From Streptomyces sp. NBC_00704 (lineage in GTDB: Bacteria > Actinomycetota > Actinomycetes > Streptomycetales > Streptomycetaceae): DNA of 64,000 nt. The DNA lies in assembly GCF_036226605.1 (NCBI RefSeq), contig NZ_CP109000.1, forward strand, positions 4,894,501 to 4,958,500. Direction: 5' to 3'. Below the pieces are notes generated by a model, which was given only the letters and a program-made list of their open reading frames with translations, did not search any database and was not told the origin of the DNA. The translations under genes were made by a program, and so were the position numbers. The stretch's first letter is position 1. Every line of letters starts with the position of its first letter. Below are positions 16,336 through 25,006 of this stretch, in pieces.

Positions 16336-18084
16336 GTGAATCAGATGCAGGGCCAGCTCCTCGCGGGGCGCTACCGGCTCGCCGACGCCATAGGGAGCGG
16401 CGGCATGGGCCGGGTGTGGCGTGCCCACGATGAGCTGCTGCACCGGGCGGTCGCCATCAAGGAGCTGACGGCGGCGCTGTACGTCGCGGAGGGCGACCAG
16501 GCGGTCCTGTTGGCGCGGACCAGGGCGGAGGCCCGGGCGGCCGCGCGGATCAACCACTCGGCCGTGGTCACCGTGCACGACGTCCTCGAACACGACGGCC
16601 GGCCGTGGATCGTGATGGAGCTGGTCGAGGGCCGCTCGCTGGCCGACGCCGTCAAGGAGGACGGGCGCGTCGAGTCCAGGGAGGCCGCCCGGATCGGCCT
16701 GTGGGTGCTGCGCGCCCTGCGCGCCGCGCACTCCGCCGGCGTCCTGCACCGCGACGTCAAGCCGGGCAACGTGCTCCTCTCCGACGACGGCCGGGTCCTC
16801 CTCACCGACTTCGGCATCGCCCAGATCGACGGCGACACCACCATCACCCGCACCGGCGAGGTCGTCGGCTCCGTCGACTACCTGGCCCCCGAGCGGGTGC
16901 GCGGCCACGATCCCGGCCCGTCCTCCGACCTGTGGGCGCTGGGCGCGACGCTGTACACGGCCGTGGAGGGGCGCTCGCCGTTCCGCCGCACCTCCCCGCT
17001 GACCACGCTCCAGGCCGTCGTCGAGGAGGAGGCCGCCGACCCGCGGCACGCCGGGCCGCTCGGCCCCGTCATCACCGCCCTGCTGCGCAAGGACCCGGCC
17101 GCGCGCCCCACCACCGCCGCGGCCGAGCACCTGCTGGCCGAGGCCGCCGAAGGACGGTGTCCCGACGCGGCGCAGGCCTACGTGCCCACGCAGTACGGCG
17201 GCCCGGACCGGGCCACGGGAGGCCACCCCGCCGGACCCCCGGCCCCGGCGCACCCGGCGTCCCCCGCCACGCCCCCCACCTCGTACGTGCCGTCGCCTCC
17301 CCGGACGCCGACGGCCGCCCACCCGCTGACCCGTCCGACCGCCGTGGGCCAGGTCCACCCCGGTCCGGGCCCGTCGGGACCGCACACCCCGCCCGTGCCG
17401 TTCGCACCGTCCGCCGCGGACGGCCGCTCCGCCCGCCGCCGTCGCCGGCTGCGCACGACGGCGCTGGTGGTCGTCGTCGCCGCGCTGGTCGGCGTGGGCA
17501 CGGCGATCGCGCTGCAGAAGTGGCACCCGGGGCAGGGGCAGACCACCGGCTCCGGGCCGTCGTCGCCTTCGCCGAGCGCCTCGTCCACCGGCGCGTCCGG
17601 CGTGTCGGACGCGCCCGGCACGTGGGAGGAGGTCCACGACCCGCTCGGCTTCGGACTCGCGCTGCCCAAGGGCTGGAAGCGCGAGGTGTACCAGGACGAC
17701 GGCGATCTCCAGCAGATCGACTACACCCCCGACGGCGGCGAGCACTTCGTGCGCATCGCCCTCGACAGGTCCCCCGACTTCAGCGACCCCTACGCCCACC
17801 AGGTCGACCTCGAACAGCAGCTCAGGCGGCTCGTCGACTACGAGCGGGTCACCCTGGAGAAGAACCTCTACCGCGACCGCGACGGCTCCGAATGGGAGTA
17901 CACGTGGACGGCGCAGGCGAAGGACACCGCGTTCCCCGGGCCGCGCCGTGCGATCGAGGAGACCTACGTGGCCCGTGACGGCTCCGAGTACGTCGTCTAC
18001 ATGTCCTCGCCCGCGAAGGACTGGGCCGTGACGGCCAAGCAGTTCAGGTCCGTGCTCCAGAGCTGGCGCGAGCCGGGTTCGTAG
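16336..18084 (+). CDS. PknB-type Ser/Thr kinase 3, membrane-anchored
   Basis: 582 residues. Complete kinase core: GSGGMGRVW, K42 (VAIKEL), HRD 138-140, DFG 158-160, activation segment with TTITRTGEVVGS. A Pro-rich linker leads to a membrane span near 373-393 (TTALVVVVAALVGVGTAIAL). The outside domain begins GFGLALPKGWKRE and ends with a DWAVTAKQF helix, a form of the domain seen in kinase 1. I used the GTG at 16336 (GGGGCAAC just upstream, the same context as the previous gene); the ATG three codons later is an alternative. About 150 bases separate it from the pseudokinase gene. Confidence 0.93.
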   Translation: MNQMQGQLLAGRYRLADAIGSGGMGRVWRAHDELLHRAVAIKELTAALYVAEGDQAVLLARTRAEARAAARINHSAVVTVHDVLEHDGRPWIVMELVEGRSLADAVKEDGRVESREAARIGLWVLRALRAAHSAGVLHRDVKPGNVLLSDDGRVLLTDFGIAQIDGDTTITRTGEVVGSVDYLAPERVRGHDPGPSSDLWALGATLYTAVEGRSPFRRTSPLTTLQAVVEEEAADPRHAGPLGPVITALLRKDPAARPTTAAAEHLLAEAAEGRCPDAAQAYVPTQYGGPDRATGGHPAGPPAPAHPASPATPPTSYVPSPPRTPTAAHPLTRPTAVGQVHPGPGPSGPHTPPVPFAPSAADGRSARRRRRLRTTALVVVVAALVGVGTAIALQKWHPGQGQTTGSGPSSPSPSASSTGASGVSDAPGTWEEVHDPLGFGLALPKGWKREVYQDDGDLQQIDYTPDGGEHFVRIALDRSPDFSDPYAHQVDLEQQLRRLVDYERVTLEKNLYRDRDGSEWEYTWTAQAKDTAFPGPRRAIEETYVARDGSEYVVYMSSPAKDWAVTAKQFRSVLQSWREPGS

Positions 18085-18095
18085 CGCCGGCGGAC

Positions 18096-18125
18096 GGGGC
18101 GCGGCAGTTGGCCGGACCGCGCCCC
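18096..18125. terminator. Hairpin between kinase genes 3 and 4
   Basis: GGGGCGCGG at 18096-18104 pairs with CCGCGCCCC at 18117-18125 across a 12-base loop, in the 64-base gap between two kinase genes. There is no T run, so it may attenuate rather than stop transcription. Confidence 0.45.
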
Positions 18126-18148
18126 GGAGGCGGGGCCTCCGGTGGGGC

Positions 18149-19795
18149 ATGATGGGCCCCATGGGGACCGAGGGGGACGGGGACACCGCACGGGTCGTCG
18201 CGGGCCGCTACCGGCTCGAGGCGCGGCTCGGGCGTGGCGGCATGGGAATCGTGTGGCGGGCCACGGACCAGCTGCTCGGACGGCGTGTCGCCGTGAAGGA
18301 GCTGATCCAGGACGACGCGCTCTCCGCCGACGAGGCCCGCGGCCGCCGCGACCGCACCCTGCGCGAGGCGCGCGCGGTCGCGCAGCTCAGCCATCCGCAC
18401 ATCATCGTCGTGCACGACGTCGTCGAGGACGCCGAACGCCCGTACATCGTCATGGAGTTGATCGACGGCGACTCGCTCGCCGACCGGATCGCCGCCGAAG
18501 GCCCGCTCGCGCCGGAGGAGGCGGCGCGGATCGCCGTCGCCCTGCTCGGCGCCCTGCGCGCCGCGCACGCGGCCGGGGTCCTGCACCGGGACATCAAGCC
18601 CGCGAACGTTCTGCTGGAACGCGACAGCGACCGTGTCGTCCTCACCGACTTCGGGATCGCGCAGATCGCGGGCGCCACCACGCTCACCGAGACCGGCTCG
18701 TTCGTCGGCTCGCCCGAGTACACCGCGCCCGAGCGGATGTCCGGCTCGGGCACCGGCGCGGAGTCCGACCTCTGGTCGCTGGGCGCGCTGCTGTGCACGG
18801 CGCTGAGCGGCGAGTCGCCGTTCCGGCGCGACTCCTTGGGCGGCATCCTGCACGCCGTCGTGTTCGCGGAGATCCGCACGCCCCCGCAGGCCGCCCCCCT
18901 GCTGCCCGTCGTGCGAGGGCTGCTGGAGCGCGATCCCGAGAGACGGCTCGGCGCGGCGGAGGCGGAGCGGCTGCTGCGCGCCTTTCTGGACACCGGGCGC
19001 ACACCGCCGCCCGTGTCGTCCGGCTACACCCCGACCCAGGCGGACCTGCCCCGCCCGGACGCCCCCGAGCGGGAGCGTTCCACGCGCGGCGTGCTGGTGG
19101 CCGCGCTGCTGGCGGCCGCCATGGCCGGGGCGGGCGTGTCGGCGGCCGCGCTGCTGGTGAAGGGGGACGGCGACCGGGGGCGCCCGCCCGTGAGTTCCCC
19201 GCCGGGCGCGTCGGCGAGCGTCACGCCGGGGCGGCCGGGCAGCGGCGGCGCGCCGAGTCCGTCGGCGACGCCGAGCGCCACGCCGACGGGGGTCCACGGA
19301 ACGTCCCGCGCCACGGTGCCGGTCGCCCCCCGTCCGGTGACCGGCATGCCGTCCGCGCCGTCGGGATACCGTGTGGCCGACGACCCGGCCGGGTTCGCGC
19401 TCGCCGTGCCGGCGGACTTCACCCGCGAGCCGCAGGGCGAGCGGGTGTTCTTCCTGTCGCCGGGGCAGGTCTTCCGGCTCGGGGTCAAGGTGTCCGACGC
19501 GGCCCCGGACGGCCCGCTCGCGGTGATGGAGCGGGCGGCCGCCAAGGGCCCGGACACCAACCCGGGCTACCACGACGGCCAGGTCACCGAGACCTCGCAC
19601 GGCGGACGGCCCGCCGCCCTCTGGCAGTTCACCTGGGACGGCTTCAGCGCGGCGGAGGGTCCCCGGCACACGTACGACCTGTGCTGGACGGAGGGCGGAC
19701 GGCAGTACGACGTGTGGGTGTCCGCTCCGGTCGGGAAGGTGCGCGAGGCGCGGGAGTACTTCGACGTCGCGGTCGACACGTTCGTGCCCCGGTAG
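18149..19795 (+). CDS. PknB-type Ser/Thr kinase 4, membrane-anchored
   Basis: 548 residues with all catalytic signatures: GRGGMGIVW, K50 (VAVKEL), HRD 146-148, DFG 167-169, SPEYTAPERM at the end of the activation segment. A membrane span lies near 312-333 (GVLVAALLAAAMAGAGVSAAALLV), then a Pro/Ser/Thr stalk and the outside domain (GFALAVPADFTRE), in which the usual GW is replaced by DF. The start is uncertain: ATG codons at 18149, 18152 and 18161 are all in frame, with GGTGGGG at 18141-18147 the only Shine-Dalgarno. Confidence 0.92.
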   Translation: MMGPMGTEGDGDTARVVAGRYRLEARLGRGGMGIVWRATDQLLGRRVAVKELIQDDALSADEARGRRDRTLREARAVAQLSHPHIIVVHDVVEDAERPYIVMELIDGDSLADRIAAEGPLAPEEAARIAVALLGALRAAHAAGVLHRDIKPANVLLERDSDRVVLTDFGIAQIAGATTLTETGSFVGSPEYTAPERMSGSGTGAESDLWSLGALLCTALSGESPFRRDSLGGILHAVVFAEIRTPPQAAPLLPVVRGLLERDPERRLGAAEAERLLRAFLDTGRTPPPVSSGYTPTQADLPRPDAPERERSTRGVLVAALLAAAMAGAGVSAAALLVKGDGDRGRPPVSSPPGASASVTPGRPGSGGAPSPSATPSATPTGVHGTSRATVPVAPRPVTGMPSAPSGYRVADDPAGFALAVPADFTREPQGERVFFLSPGQVFRLGVKVSDAAPDGPLAVMERAAAKGPDTNPGYHDGQVTETSHGGRPAALWQFTWDGFSAAEGPRHTYDLCWTEGGRQYDVWVSAPVGKVREAREYFDVAVDTFVPR

Positions 19796-19799
19796 CCCG

Positions 19800-19915
19800 T
19801 GCCTCGCCGGCTCGCGCTTCGGTGGCCGGTGCCTCGGTGGCTCGCGCTTCGGTGGCCGGTGCCTCGGTGCCTCGGTGGCTCGTGCTTCAGCGGCTCGTAC
19901 TTCGGTGGTTCGTGA
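19800..19915. repeat. GGTGGCTCG/GGTGCCTCG tandem words
   Basis: After the kinase 4 stop, the words CGGTGGCTCGCGCTT, CGGTGGCCGGTGCCT and close variants recur head to tail for about 110 bases. The array fills most of the gap before kinase 5 and is not part of either reading frame. Confidence 0.75.
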
Positions 19916-19973
19916 CAGGGTAGTTGCACGGCACCAGTGGATATCGGCCTGCCTGGCGCGATATGGATGGACC

Positions 19974-21692
19974 ATGAGCCACAACGGGGGCGTCGGCCAC
20001 GAGTCCGATGAAACGACGAGTTTTGTTCTGCAACCGCCGAACCCGAACCCGAATCCGCCGAATCCGCCGAACCCGACCCCGCCGAACCCGCGGGCGGCCG
20101 TGCCCGGGCCGGGGCCGTCCGAGCACGGGCCGGAAAGCGGGCCGGGTCCGTCCGAGCCGGGGCCGGAGGGCGGGCCGGGGGTCGGGCGGCTCGTCGCCGG
20201 GCGCTACCGGCTGCTGGCGAAGCTCGGGCACGGCGGCATGGGCACGGTGTGGCGCGCCAAGGACGAGACGGTGGACCGCGAGGTCGCCGTCAAGGAGCCC
20301 CGCGTGCCGGACCATCTTCCGGAACGCGAACGCGCCAACGCGTACGAGCGGATGCGCCGCGAGGCGCGGGCCGCGGCCCGGCTGGACCATCCGGCCGTGG
20401 TCCGCGTGCACGACGTCGCGGTCGTGGACGGGCGGCCGTGGATCGTGATGGAGCTGGTGCGCGGGCGCTCGCTGGGCGACGTCCTCCAGGAGGGCACGCT
20501 CAGCGCGCGCGAGGCGGCCCGCGTCGGCCTGGAGGTGCTCGGCGCGCTGGAGGCCGCGCACGCGGCGGGCGTCCTGCACCGGGACGTCAAGCCGGACAAC
20601 ATCCTGCTCGGCGGCCACGACCGGATCGTCCTCACCGACTTCGGCATCGCCCAGATCGAGGGCGACACCCGGCTGACCGACACCGGCGGCATCATCGGCT
20701 CGCCCGAGTACCTCGCCCCCGAGCGGGTGCTGGGGCAGCGTCCGGGCCCGGCCGCCGACCTGTGGTCCCTGGGCGTGGTCCTGTACGCGGCGACCGAGGG
20801 AGTCTCCCCGTTCCGCCGCAGCAACACCCCGGCGACCCTCCAGTCCGTCCTGAACGCGGCGCCCGCGCCGCCCGCCGCCGCGCGGGGTCCGCTGGCCGAG
20901 GCCGTCAACGGGCTGCTGGAGAAGGACCCGGCGCGCCGTCCGACGGCCGCCCGGGTGCGCACCCTGCTGGAGGCCGCCGCACACCCGCCCGCCCCGCAGC
21001 CCGCCCCGCCCGCCGCCGTCCCGCCGCCCGGCCGGGAAGGCGCGCCCGCCGGGGCGTCCCGTGTCCGCCGCCGGTTCGGGCGCGCGGCCTGGACCGGGCT
21101 GGCGGCCGCCGTCGCGGCCGTGGCGGCGGCGGTGTACCTGGTGGTCGCCGACCCGTTCGCCGGGCCGCTGCCGGACGGGTGGAAGACCATGCACGACAAG
21201 GAGGTCACCGCGACGCTCGCGGTGCCCGACAGCTATGTGCGCGGCGAACCCGCCAAGGAGGCGCCCGCCGACGAGCACTGGGTGAGCTGGACCGATCCGA
21301 GCGGCGCGATCTCCGTCGTCCTGACGGTCAAGCGGGCGGCGGAGGACAAGGGGCACGAGATCAAGGACTCCGCCGCGGCCCAGATGTACGCCGACAACGG
21401 CGACTTCAAGGAGACCGGCGAGTACCGGCTCAACATGCCGAAGGGGCCGCGCACCAGCACCGACTCCGAGGTGACCTTCCACGGCCGCAAGGCCGCCGGG
21501 AACACCGTCGTCTACACCACCGACGACAGTCAGCACCCGGTCCCGCGCGAGCTGCGGATCCTGTACTACAAGTCCACCGGCGGCGACATGTACCAACTCG
21601 TGGTCGGCTACCCCGGAAAGGGCGACTTCACCTCGCGTGGCCGCGAGGTGGCCCGCACGGCCGTCGACAACCTGGAGATCGACCGGCCCTGA
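19974..21692 (+). CDS. PknB-type Ser/Thr kinase 5 with Asn-Pro-rich N-terminus
   Basis: 572 residues. An unusual N-terminal extension (1-70) contains NPNPNPPNPPNPTPPNP and Gly/Pro/Glu repeats before the kinase core: GHGGMGTVW, K107 (VAVKEP), HRD 202-204, DFG 222-224. One span near 371-393 (LAAAVAAVAAAVYLVV) leads to an outside domain (VTATLAVPDSYVRG onward) that is the most diverged of the five. The ATG at 19974 was chosen because the upstream in-frame codons run through a G+C repeat; GGATGGACC precedes it, and a TATGGA six bases before the ATG could make the mRNA leaderless. Confidence 0.92.
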   Translation: MSHNGGVGHESDETTSFVLQPPNPNPNPPNPPNPTPPNPRAAVPGPGPSEHGPESGPGPSEPGPEGGPGVGRLVAGRYRLLAKLGHGGMGTVWRAKDETVDREVAVKEPRVPDHLPERERANAYERMRREARAAARLDHPAVVRVHDVAVVDGRPWIVMELVRGRSLGDVLQEGTLSAREAARVGLEVLGALEAAHAAGVLHRDVKPDNILLGGHDRIVLTDFGIAQIEGDTRLTDTGGIIGSPEYLAPERVLGQRPGPAADLWSLGVVLYAATEGVSPFRRSNTPATLQSVLNAAPAPPAAARGPLAEAVNGLLEKDPARRPTAARVRTLLEAAAHPPAPQPAPPAAVPPPGREGAPAGASRVRRRFGRAAWTGLAAAVAAVAAAVYLVVADPFAGPLPDGWKTMHDKEVTATLAVPDSYVRGEPAKEAPADEHWVSWTDPSGAISVVLTVKRAAEDKGHEIKDSAAAQMYADNGDFKETGEYRLNMPKGPRTSTDSEVTFHGRKAAGNTVVYTTDDSQHPVPRELRILYYKSTGGDMYQLVVGYPGKGDFTSRGREVARTAVDNLEIDRP

Positions 21693-21759
21693 CCGTTTTG
21701 CCGCCGAACCCGTCGCGAACCGACGGGAGTTGGCCGAAGATCGTGGTAGTCATGGAGGC

Positions 21760-22722
21760 ATGAGCAACGACGGGGACCCGGCGGGCGCCGACGGCCGGAC
21801 GCTGAACGGCCGTTACCGGCTGCTCGACCGCCTCGGGTCCGGCGGCTCGGGCACCGTGTGGCGGGGCCGCGACGAGCTGACGGAACGCGAGGTCGCCGTC
21901 AAGAAGCCCTGGCTGCCGGGCCGGCCCGGAGACGGGCCCTACCGGCGCGCGGCCCACCGTCTCCAGCGGGAGGCCCGCGCCGCCGCCCGCGTCGACCACC
22001 CCTGCGCCGTCACCGTCCTCGACGTCGTGGTGGAGGAGGGGACGGACGTCGAGGGCGGGCTCCCCTGGATCGTCATGGAGTTGATCCACGGCGAGTCCCT
22101 GCGCGAGACGCTGCGGCGCGGCCCGCTCGACCCCGCCGAGACGGCCCGGATCGGCCTCGCCGTCCTGGGCGCGCTGCGCGCCGCGCACGCCGTCGGCATC
22201 GTCCACCGGGACCTCAAGCCGTCCAACGTGCTGCTCGGCCGTCCCCCGCTCGCGAGCCCGCCCGGGCCGGGAGACCCCCCGGGCCGCGTCGTCGTCACCG
22301 ACTTCGCCATCGCGCACGTCCCGGGCGAGGAGGCCTGGACCGCGACCGGCGACGCGACCGGCCGCCCGGACTTGGTCCCGGACTTCGTCGCCCCCGAGCG
22401 GACGTCCGGGCGGGGCGCGGGCCCGGCCTCGGACCTGTGGTCCCTCGGCGTCCTGCTCCACACGGCCGTCGAGGGCCGCTCCCCGTTCCCCGCGACGACC
22501 CCGTGGTCCGCGCCCGTCGCGCCCCTCCCCGGAGCACGGCACGAGCCGCCGGAGCCGCCCGAGCCCGAGCGGGCCGGCCCGCTCACCCCCCTCCTCCGGG
22601 CCCTCCTGCACCGCGACCCGGAACACCGGCCGACCCCCGAGGAGACGGCGGCCGCCCTGGAAGCGACCGGCACCGCCCCGGCCCGCCGCCCGACCGCCCC
22701 CTGCCCGGCCGAATCCCGGTGA
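21760..22722 (+). CDS. Soluble Ser/Thr kinase 6 with DFA in place of DFG
   Basis: A 320-residue kinase domain with no membrane span or outside domain. The glycine loop is GSGGSGTVW, the ATP-lysine K48 (VAVKKP) and HRD (149-151, HRDLKPSN) are intact, but the magnesium-binding motif reads DFA (181-183, TDFAIAHV). The aspartate that binds magnesium is kept, so activity may persist with altered regulation. The region between HRD and DFA carries a Pro/Gly insertion (RPPLASPPGPGDPPG). It has a GGAGG site directly before the ATG and starts 67 bases after kinase 5, so it probably shares its transcript. Confidence 0.9.
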   Translation: MSNDGDPAGADGRTLNGRYRLLDRLGSGGSGTVWRGRDELTEREVAVKKPWLPGRPGDGPYRRAAHRLQREARAAARVDHPCAVTVLDVVVEEGTDVEGGLPWIVMELIHGESLRETLRRGPLDPAETARIGLAVLGALRAAHAVGIVHRDLKPSNVLLGRPPLASPPGPGDPPGRVVVTDFAIAHVPGEEAWTATGDATGRPDLVPDFVAPERTSGRGAGPASDLWSLGVLLHTAVEGRSPFPATTPWSAPVAPLPGARHEPPEPPEPERAGPLTPLLRALLHRDPEHRPTPEETAAALEATGTAPARRPTAPCPAESR

Positions 22723-22818
22723 CGGCTCCCGGGATCCCCGGCAGCGATCCCGAGGCTCCTCGGCAGCGACGCTCGGATCCCGGGCGGCCGTCGCAGGCTC
22801 CCCGGCACCCCGGACCCC
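22723..22818. other. Degenerate lead-in to the 77-bp repeat
   Basis: Words related to the 77-base unit (GATCCC, GGCTCC, CGGCAGCGA) recur irregularly between the kinase 6 stop and the first clean copy; no gene is visible. Confidence 0.5.
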
Positions 22819-23126
22819 GGCAGCTCCCCGGCTCCTCGGCGGCGGCCCCAGGCTCCCCAGCGGCGGTCCCCGGAGCCCCAGCAACTCCTCGGATCGGCAG
22901 CTCCCCGGCGCCTCGGCGGCGGCCCCAGGCTCCCCAGCGGCGGTCCCCGGAGCCCCAGCAACTCCCCGGATCGGCAGCTCCCCGGCTCCTCGGCGGCGGC
23001 CCCAGGCTCCCCAGCGGCGGTGCCCGGAGCCCCGGCGGCTCCTCGGATCGGCAGCTCCCCGGCGCCTCGGCGGCGGCCCCAGGCTCTCCAGCGGCGGTGC
23101 CCGGAGCCCCGGCGGCTCCCCGGGTC
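22819..23126. repeat. 77-bp tandem repeat, 4 copies
   Basis: Copies begin at 22819, 22896, 22973 and 23050 with GGCAGCTCCCCGGC and run GGCGGCGGCCCCAGGCTC, AGCGGCGG, GGAGCCCC, then CGGATC. Copies differ at scattered positions, with alternation of GGCTCCTC and GGCGCCTC near the front. The period is not a multiple of three and every frame changes between copies, so it is not coding. From 23127 to the next start (23300) I see only a short lead with no clear promoter. Confidence 0.93.
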
Positions 23127-23299
23127 CCGGCAGCGCCCCGGCGGAGGTCGTGGGTGCCGGAGAGGGCCGGGTGGGCGGCGGGCTCAACGCCCTGATCAGC
23201 AGGTTTGTTGCCAGTGAACGCTGGCGTCGTGTGTGCGGCCGGTGAATCCCTATTACCGGCGGGTACCCAAAGTCCCCCGCACGTCATACCCTGCGCCTC

Positions 23300-24925
23300 A
23301 TGACGGACTCGCAGGCCGCGGAAAAGGCACCGGCAAAGACCGGCACGAACCCCCTCGCCCCCACCCCCACCGGCGTCCGCACCGCCGCCGACGTGGTGAC
23401 CCCGGAACTGGTCGCCCAGCTCACCAAGGGCGTGACCGGCTCGGGCCGCACGGCCAACCACACGCCGTTCACCGGCGGGAAGCTCGCCGACCTGCCCGAG
23501 TCCACCCCCGAGGACGTCCTCAAGGCCTACGAGGCGGCCCGCGCCGCCCAGACGGTGTGGGAGAAGACGCCGGTCCGGGAACGCGCCGCGGTCCTGCTCC
23601 GCTTCCACGACCTGGTGCTGGAGCGCCAGGCCGAGGTGCTCGACCTCATCCAGCTGGAGACGGGCAAGGCGCGCCTGCACGCCCACGAGGAGGTGCAGGC
23701 CGTCGCCGTGGCCGCCCGCCACTACGGCCGCAAGGCCCCCGCCTATCTGCGCCCCAAGCGGCACGCCGGCGCCATGCCGACCCTCACCAAGGTCACCGAG
23801 CTGCGCCACGCGCGCGGGGTCGTGGGTCAGATCGCCCCCTGGAACTACCCGCTGGAGCTGTCGGTGGGCGACGCGCTCCCGGCGTTCGCCGCGGGCAACG
23901 CCGTCGTCATGAAGCCCGACACGGAGACCTGCCTGACCGCCCTGTGGGCCCGCGACCTGCTCGTCGAGGCCGGTCTGCCCGCCGACGTCTTCCAGGTCGT
24001 CCTGGGCGAGGGCCCGGTCGTCGGCCCCGAGGTCGTCCGCCACGCCGACTACGTCTCCTTCACCGGCTCCACCCGCACCGGCCGCGAGGTCGCGCAGGGC
24101 GCCGCCGCCCGGCTGATCGGCGTCTCCCTCGAACTCGGCGGCAAGAACGCCATGCTGGTGCTGGAGGACGCCGACATCGAGAAGGCGGCGGCCGGCGCCG
24201 TGCGCGCCTGCTTCTCCTCCGCCGGCCAGCTGTGCATATCCATCGAGCGGCTCTACGTCCACGAGTCGATCGCGGACGCCTTCGTCGAGCGCTTCGCCGC
24301 CCGCACCCGTGCCATGCGCCTCGGCACCGCCCTCGCCTACGGCGCCGACATGGGCTCCCTGGTCGGCGAGCGCCAGCTGGAGACGGTGACCCGGCACGTC
24401 GAGGAGGCCGTCGCCAAGGGCGCGAAGGTCGTCGCCGGCGGCGTCGCCCGCCCGGACGTCGGCCCGTACTTCTTCGAACCGACCATCCTCGACGGCGTCA
24501 CGGAGCCCATGTCCGTCTGCACCGAGGAGACCTTCGGCCCGGTCGTCTCGATCTACCGCTTCCGCACCGACGACGAGGCGATCGAGCAGGCCAACTCGAC
24601 GCCGTACGGCCTGAACGCGTCCGTGTGGACGAAGGACGGCCGCCGCGGCCGGGACGTCGCCTCCCGGGTGCGGGCCGGCACCGTGAACGTCAACGAGGGC
24701 TACGCCGCCGCGTACGGAAGCGTCCAGTCCCCGATGGGCGGCATGAAGGACTCCGGGCTCGGCCGCCGCCACGGCTCCGACGGCATCCTCAAGTACACCG
24801 AGGCCCAGACGGTGGCCCAGCAGCGCCTGCTGCCGATGGCGCCGGCCCTCGGCATGGACGACGAGAAGTACGCGGCGTTCATGAGCACCAGCCTGAAGGT
24901 GATGAAGGCGCTCCGGCTGCGCTAG
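23300..24925 (+). CDS. gabD2: Succinate-semialdehyde dehydrogenase (GabD2-like)
   Basis: 541 residues of the aldehyde dehydrogenase superfamily. The general base glutamate is E278 in LELGGKN, the nucleophile is C312 in SSAGQLCIS, the cofactor-binding APWNYP and FTGSTRTGRE motifs are present and the C-terminal TPYGLNASVW segment is normal. Close resemblance to actinobacterial GabD2 points to oxidation of succinate semialdehyde to succinate with NADP+, feeding a GABA or 2-oxoglutarate shunt. Residues 1-30 are a Thr/Pro/Ala-rich tail. The next gene starts 81 bases downstream, so the two may be co-transcribed. Confidence 0.94.
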   Translation: MTDSQAAEKAPAKTGTNPLAPTPTGVRTAADVVTPELVAQLTKGVTGSGRTANHTPFTGGKLADLPESTPEDVLKAYEAARAAQTVWEKTPVRERAAVLLRFHDLVLERQAEVLDLIQLETGKARLHAHEEVQAVAVAARHYGRKAPAYLRPKRHAGAMPTLTKVTELRHARGVVGQIAPWNYPLELSVGDALPAFAAGNAVVMKPDTETCLTALWARDLLVEAGLPADVFQVVLGEGPVVGPEVVRHADYVSFTGSTRTGREVAQGAAARLIGVSLELGGKNAMLVLEDADIEKAAAGAVRACFSSAGQLCISIERLYVHESIADAFVERFAARTRAMRLGTALAYGADMGSLVGERQLETVTRHVEEAVAKGAKVVAGGVARPDVGPYFFEPTILDGVTEPMSVCTEETFGPVVSIYRFRTDDEAIEQANSTPYGLNASVWTKDGRRGRDVASRVRAGTVNVNEGYAAAYGSVQSPMGGMKDSGLGRRHGSDGILKYTEAQTVAQQRLLPMAPALGMDDEKYAAFMSTSLKVMKALRLR

Positions 24926-25006
24926 GACCTGCCCGCCGCGCCGGTCCGCGTCGCGGACCGGGCGGAACACGACCGGAACCCCACCCGTTCCCGACGAGGA
25001 GAGCAC

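Noticed and set aside
18149..18161. Exact start of kinase 4
   Set aside because: Three in-frame ATG codons compete and no Shine-Dalgarno clearly favours one, so I kept the longest and did not claim a resolved start.
22819..23126. CRISPR array
   Set aside because: The 77-bp units are contiguous near-identical repeats without unique spacers, and no cas genes are present.
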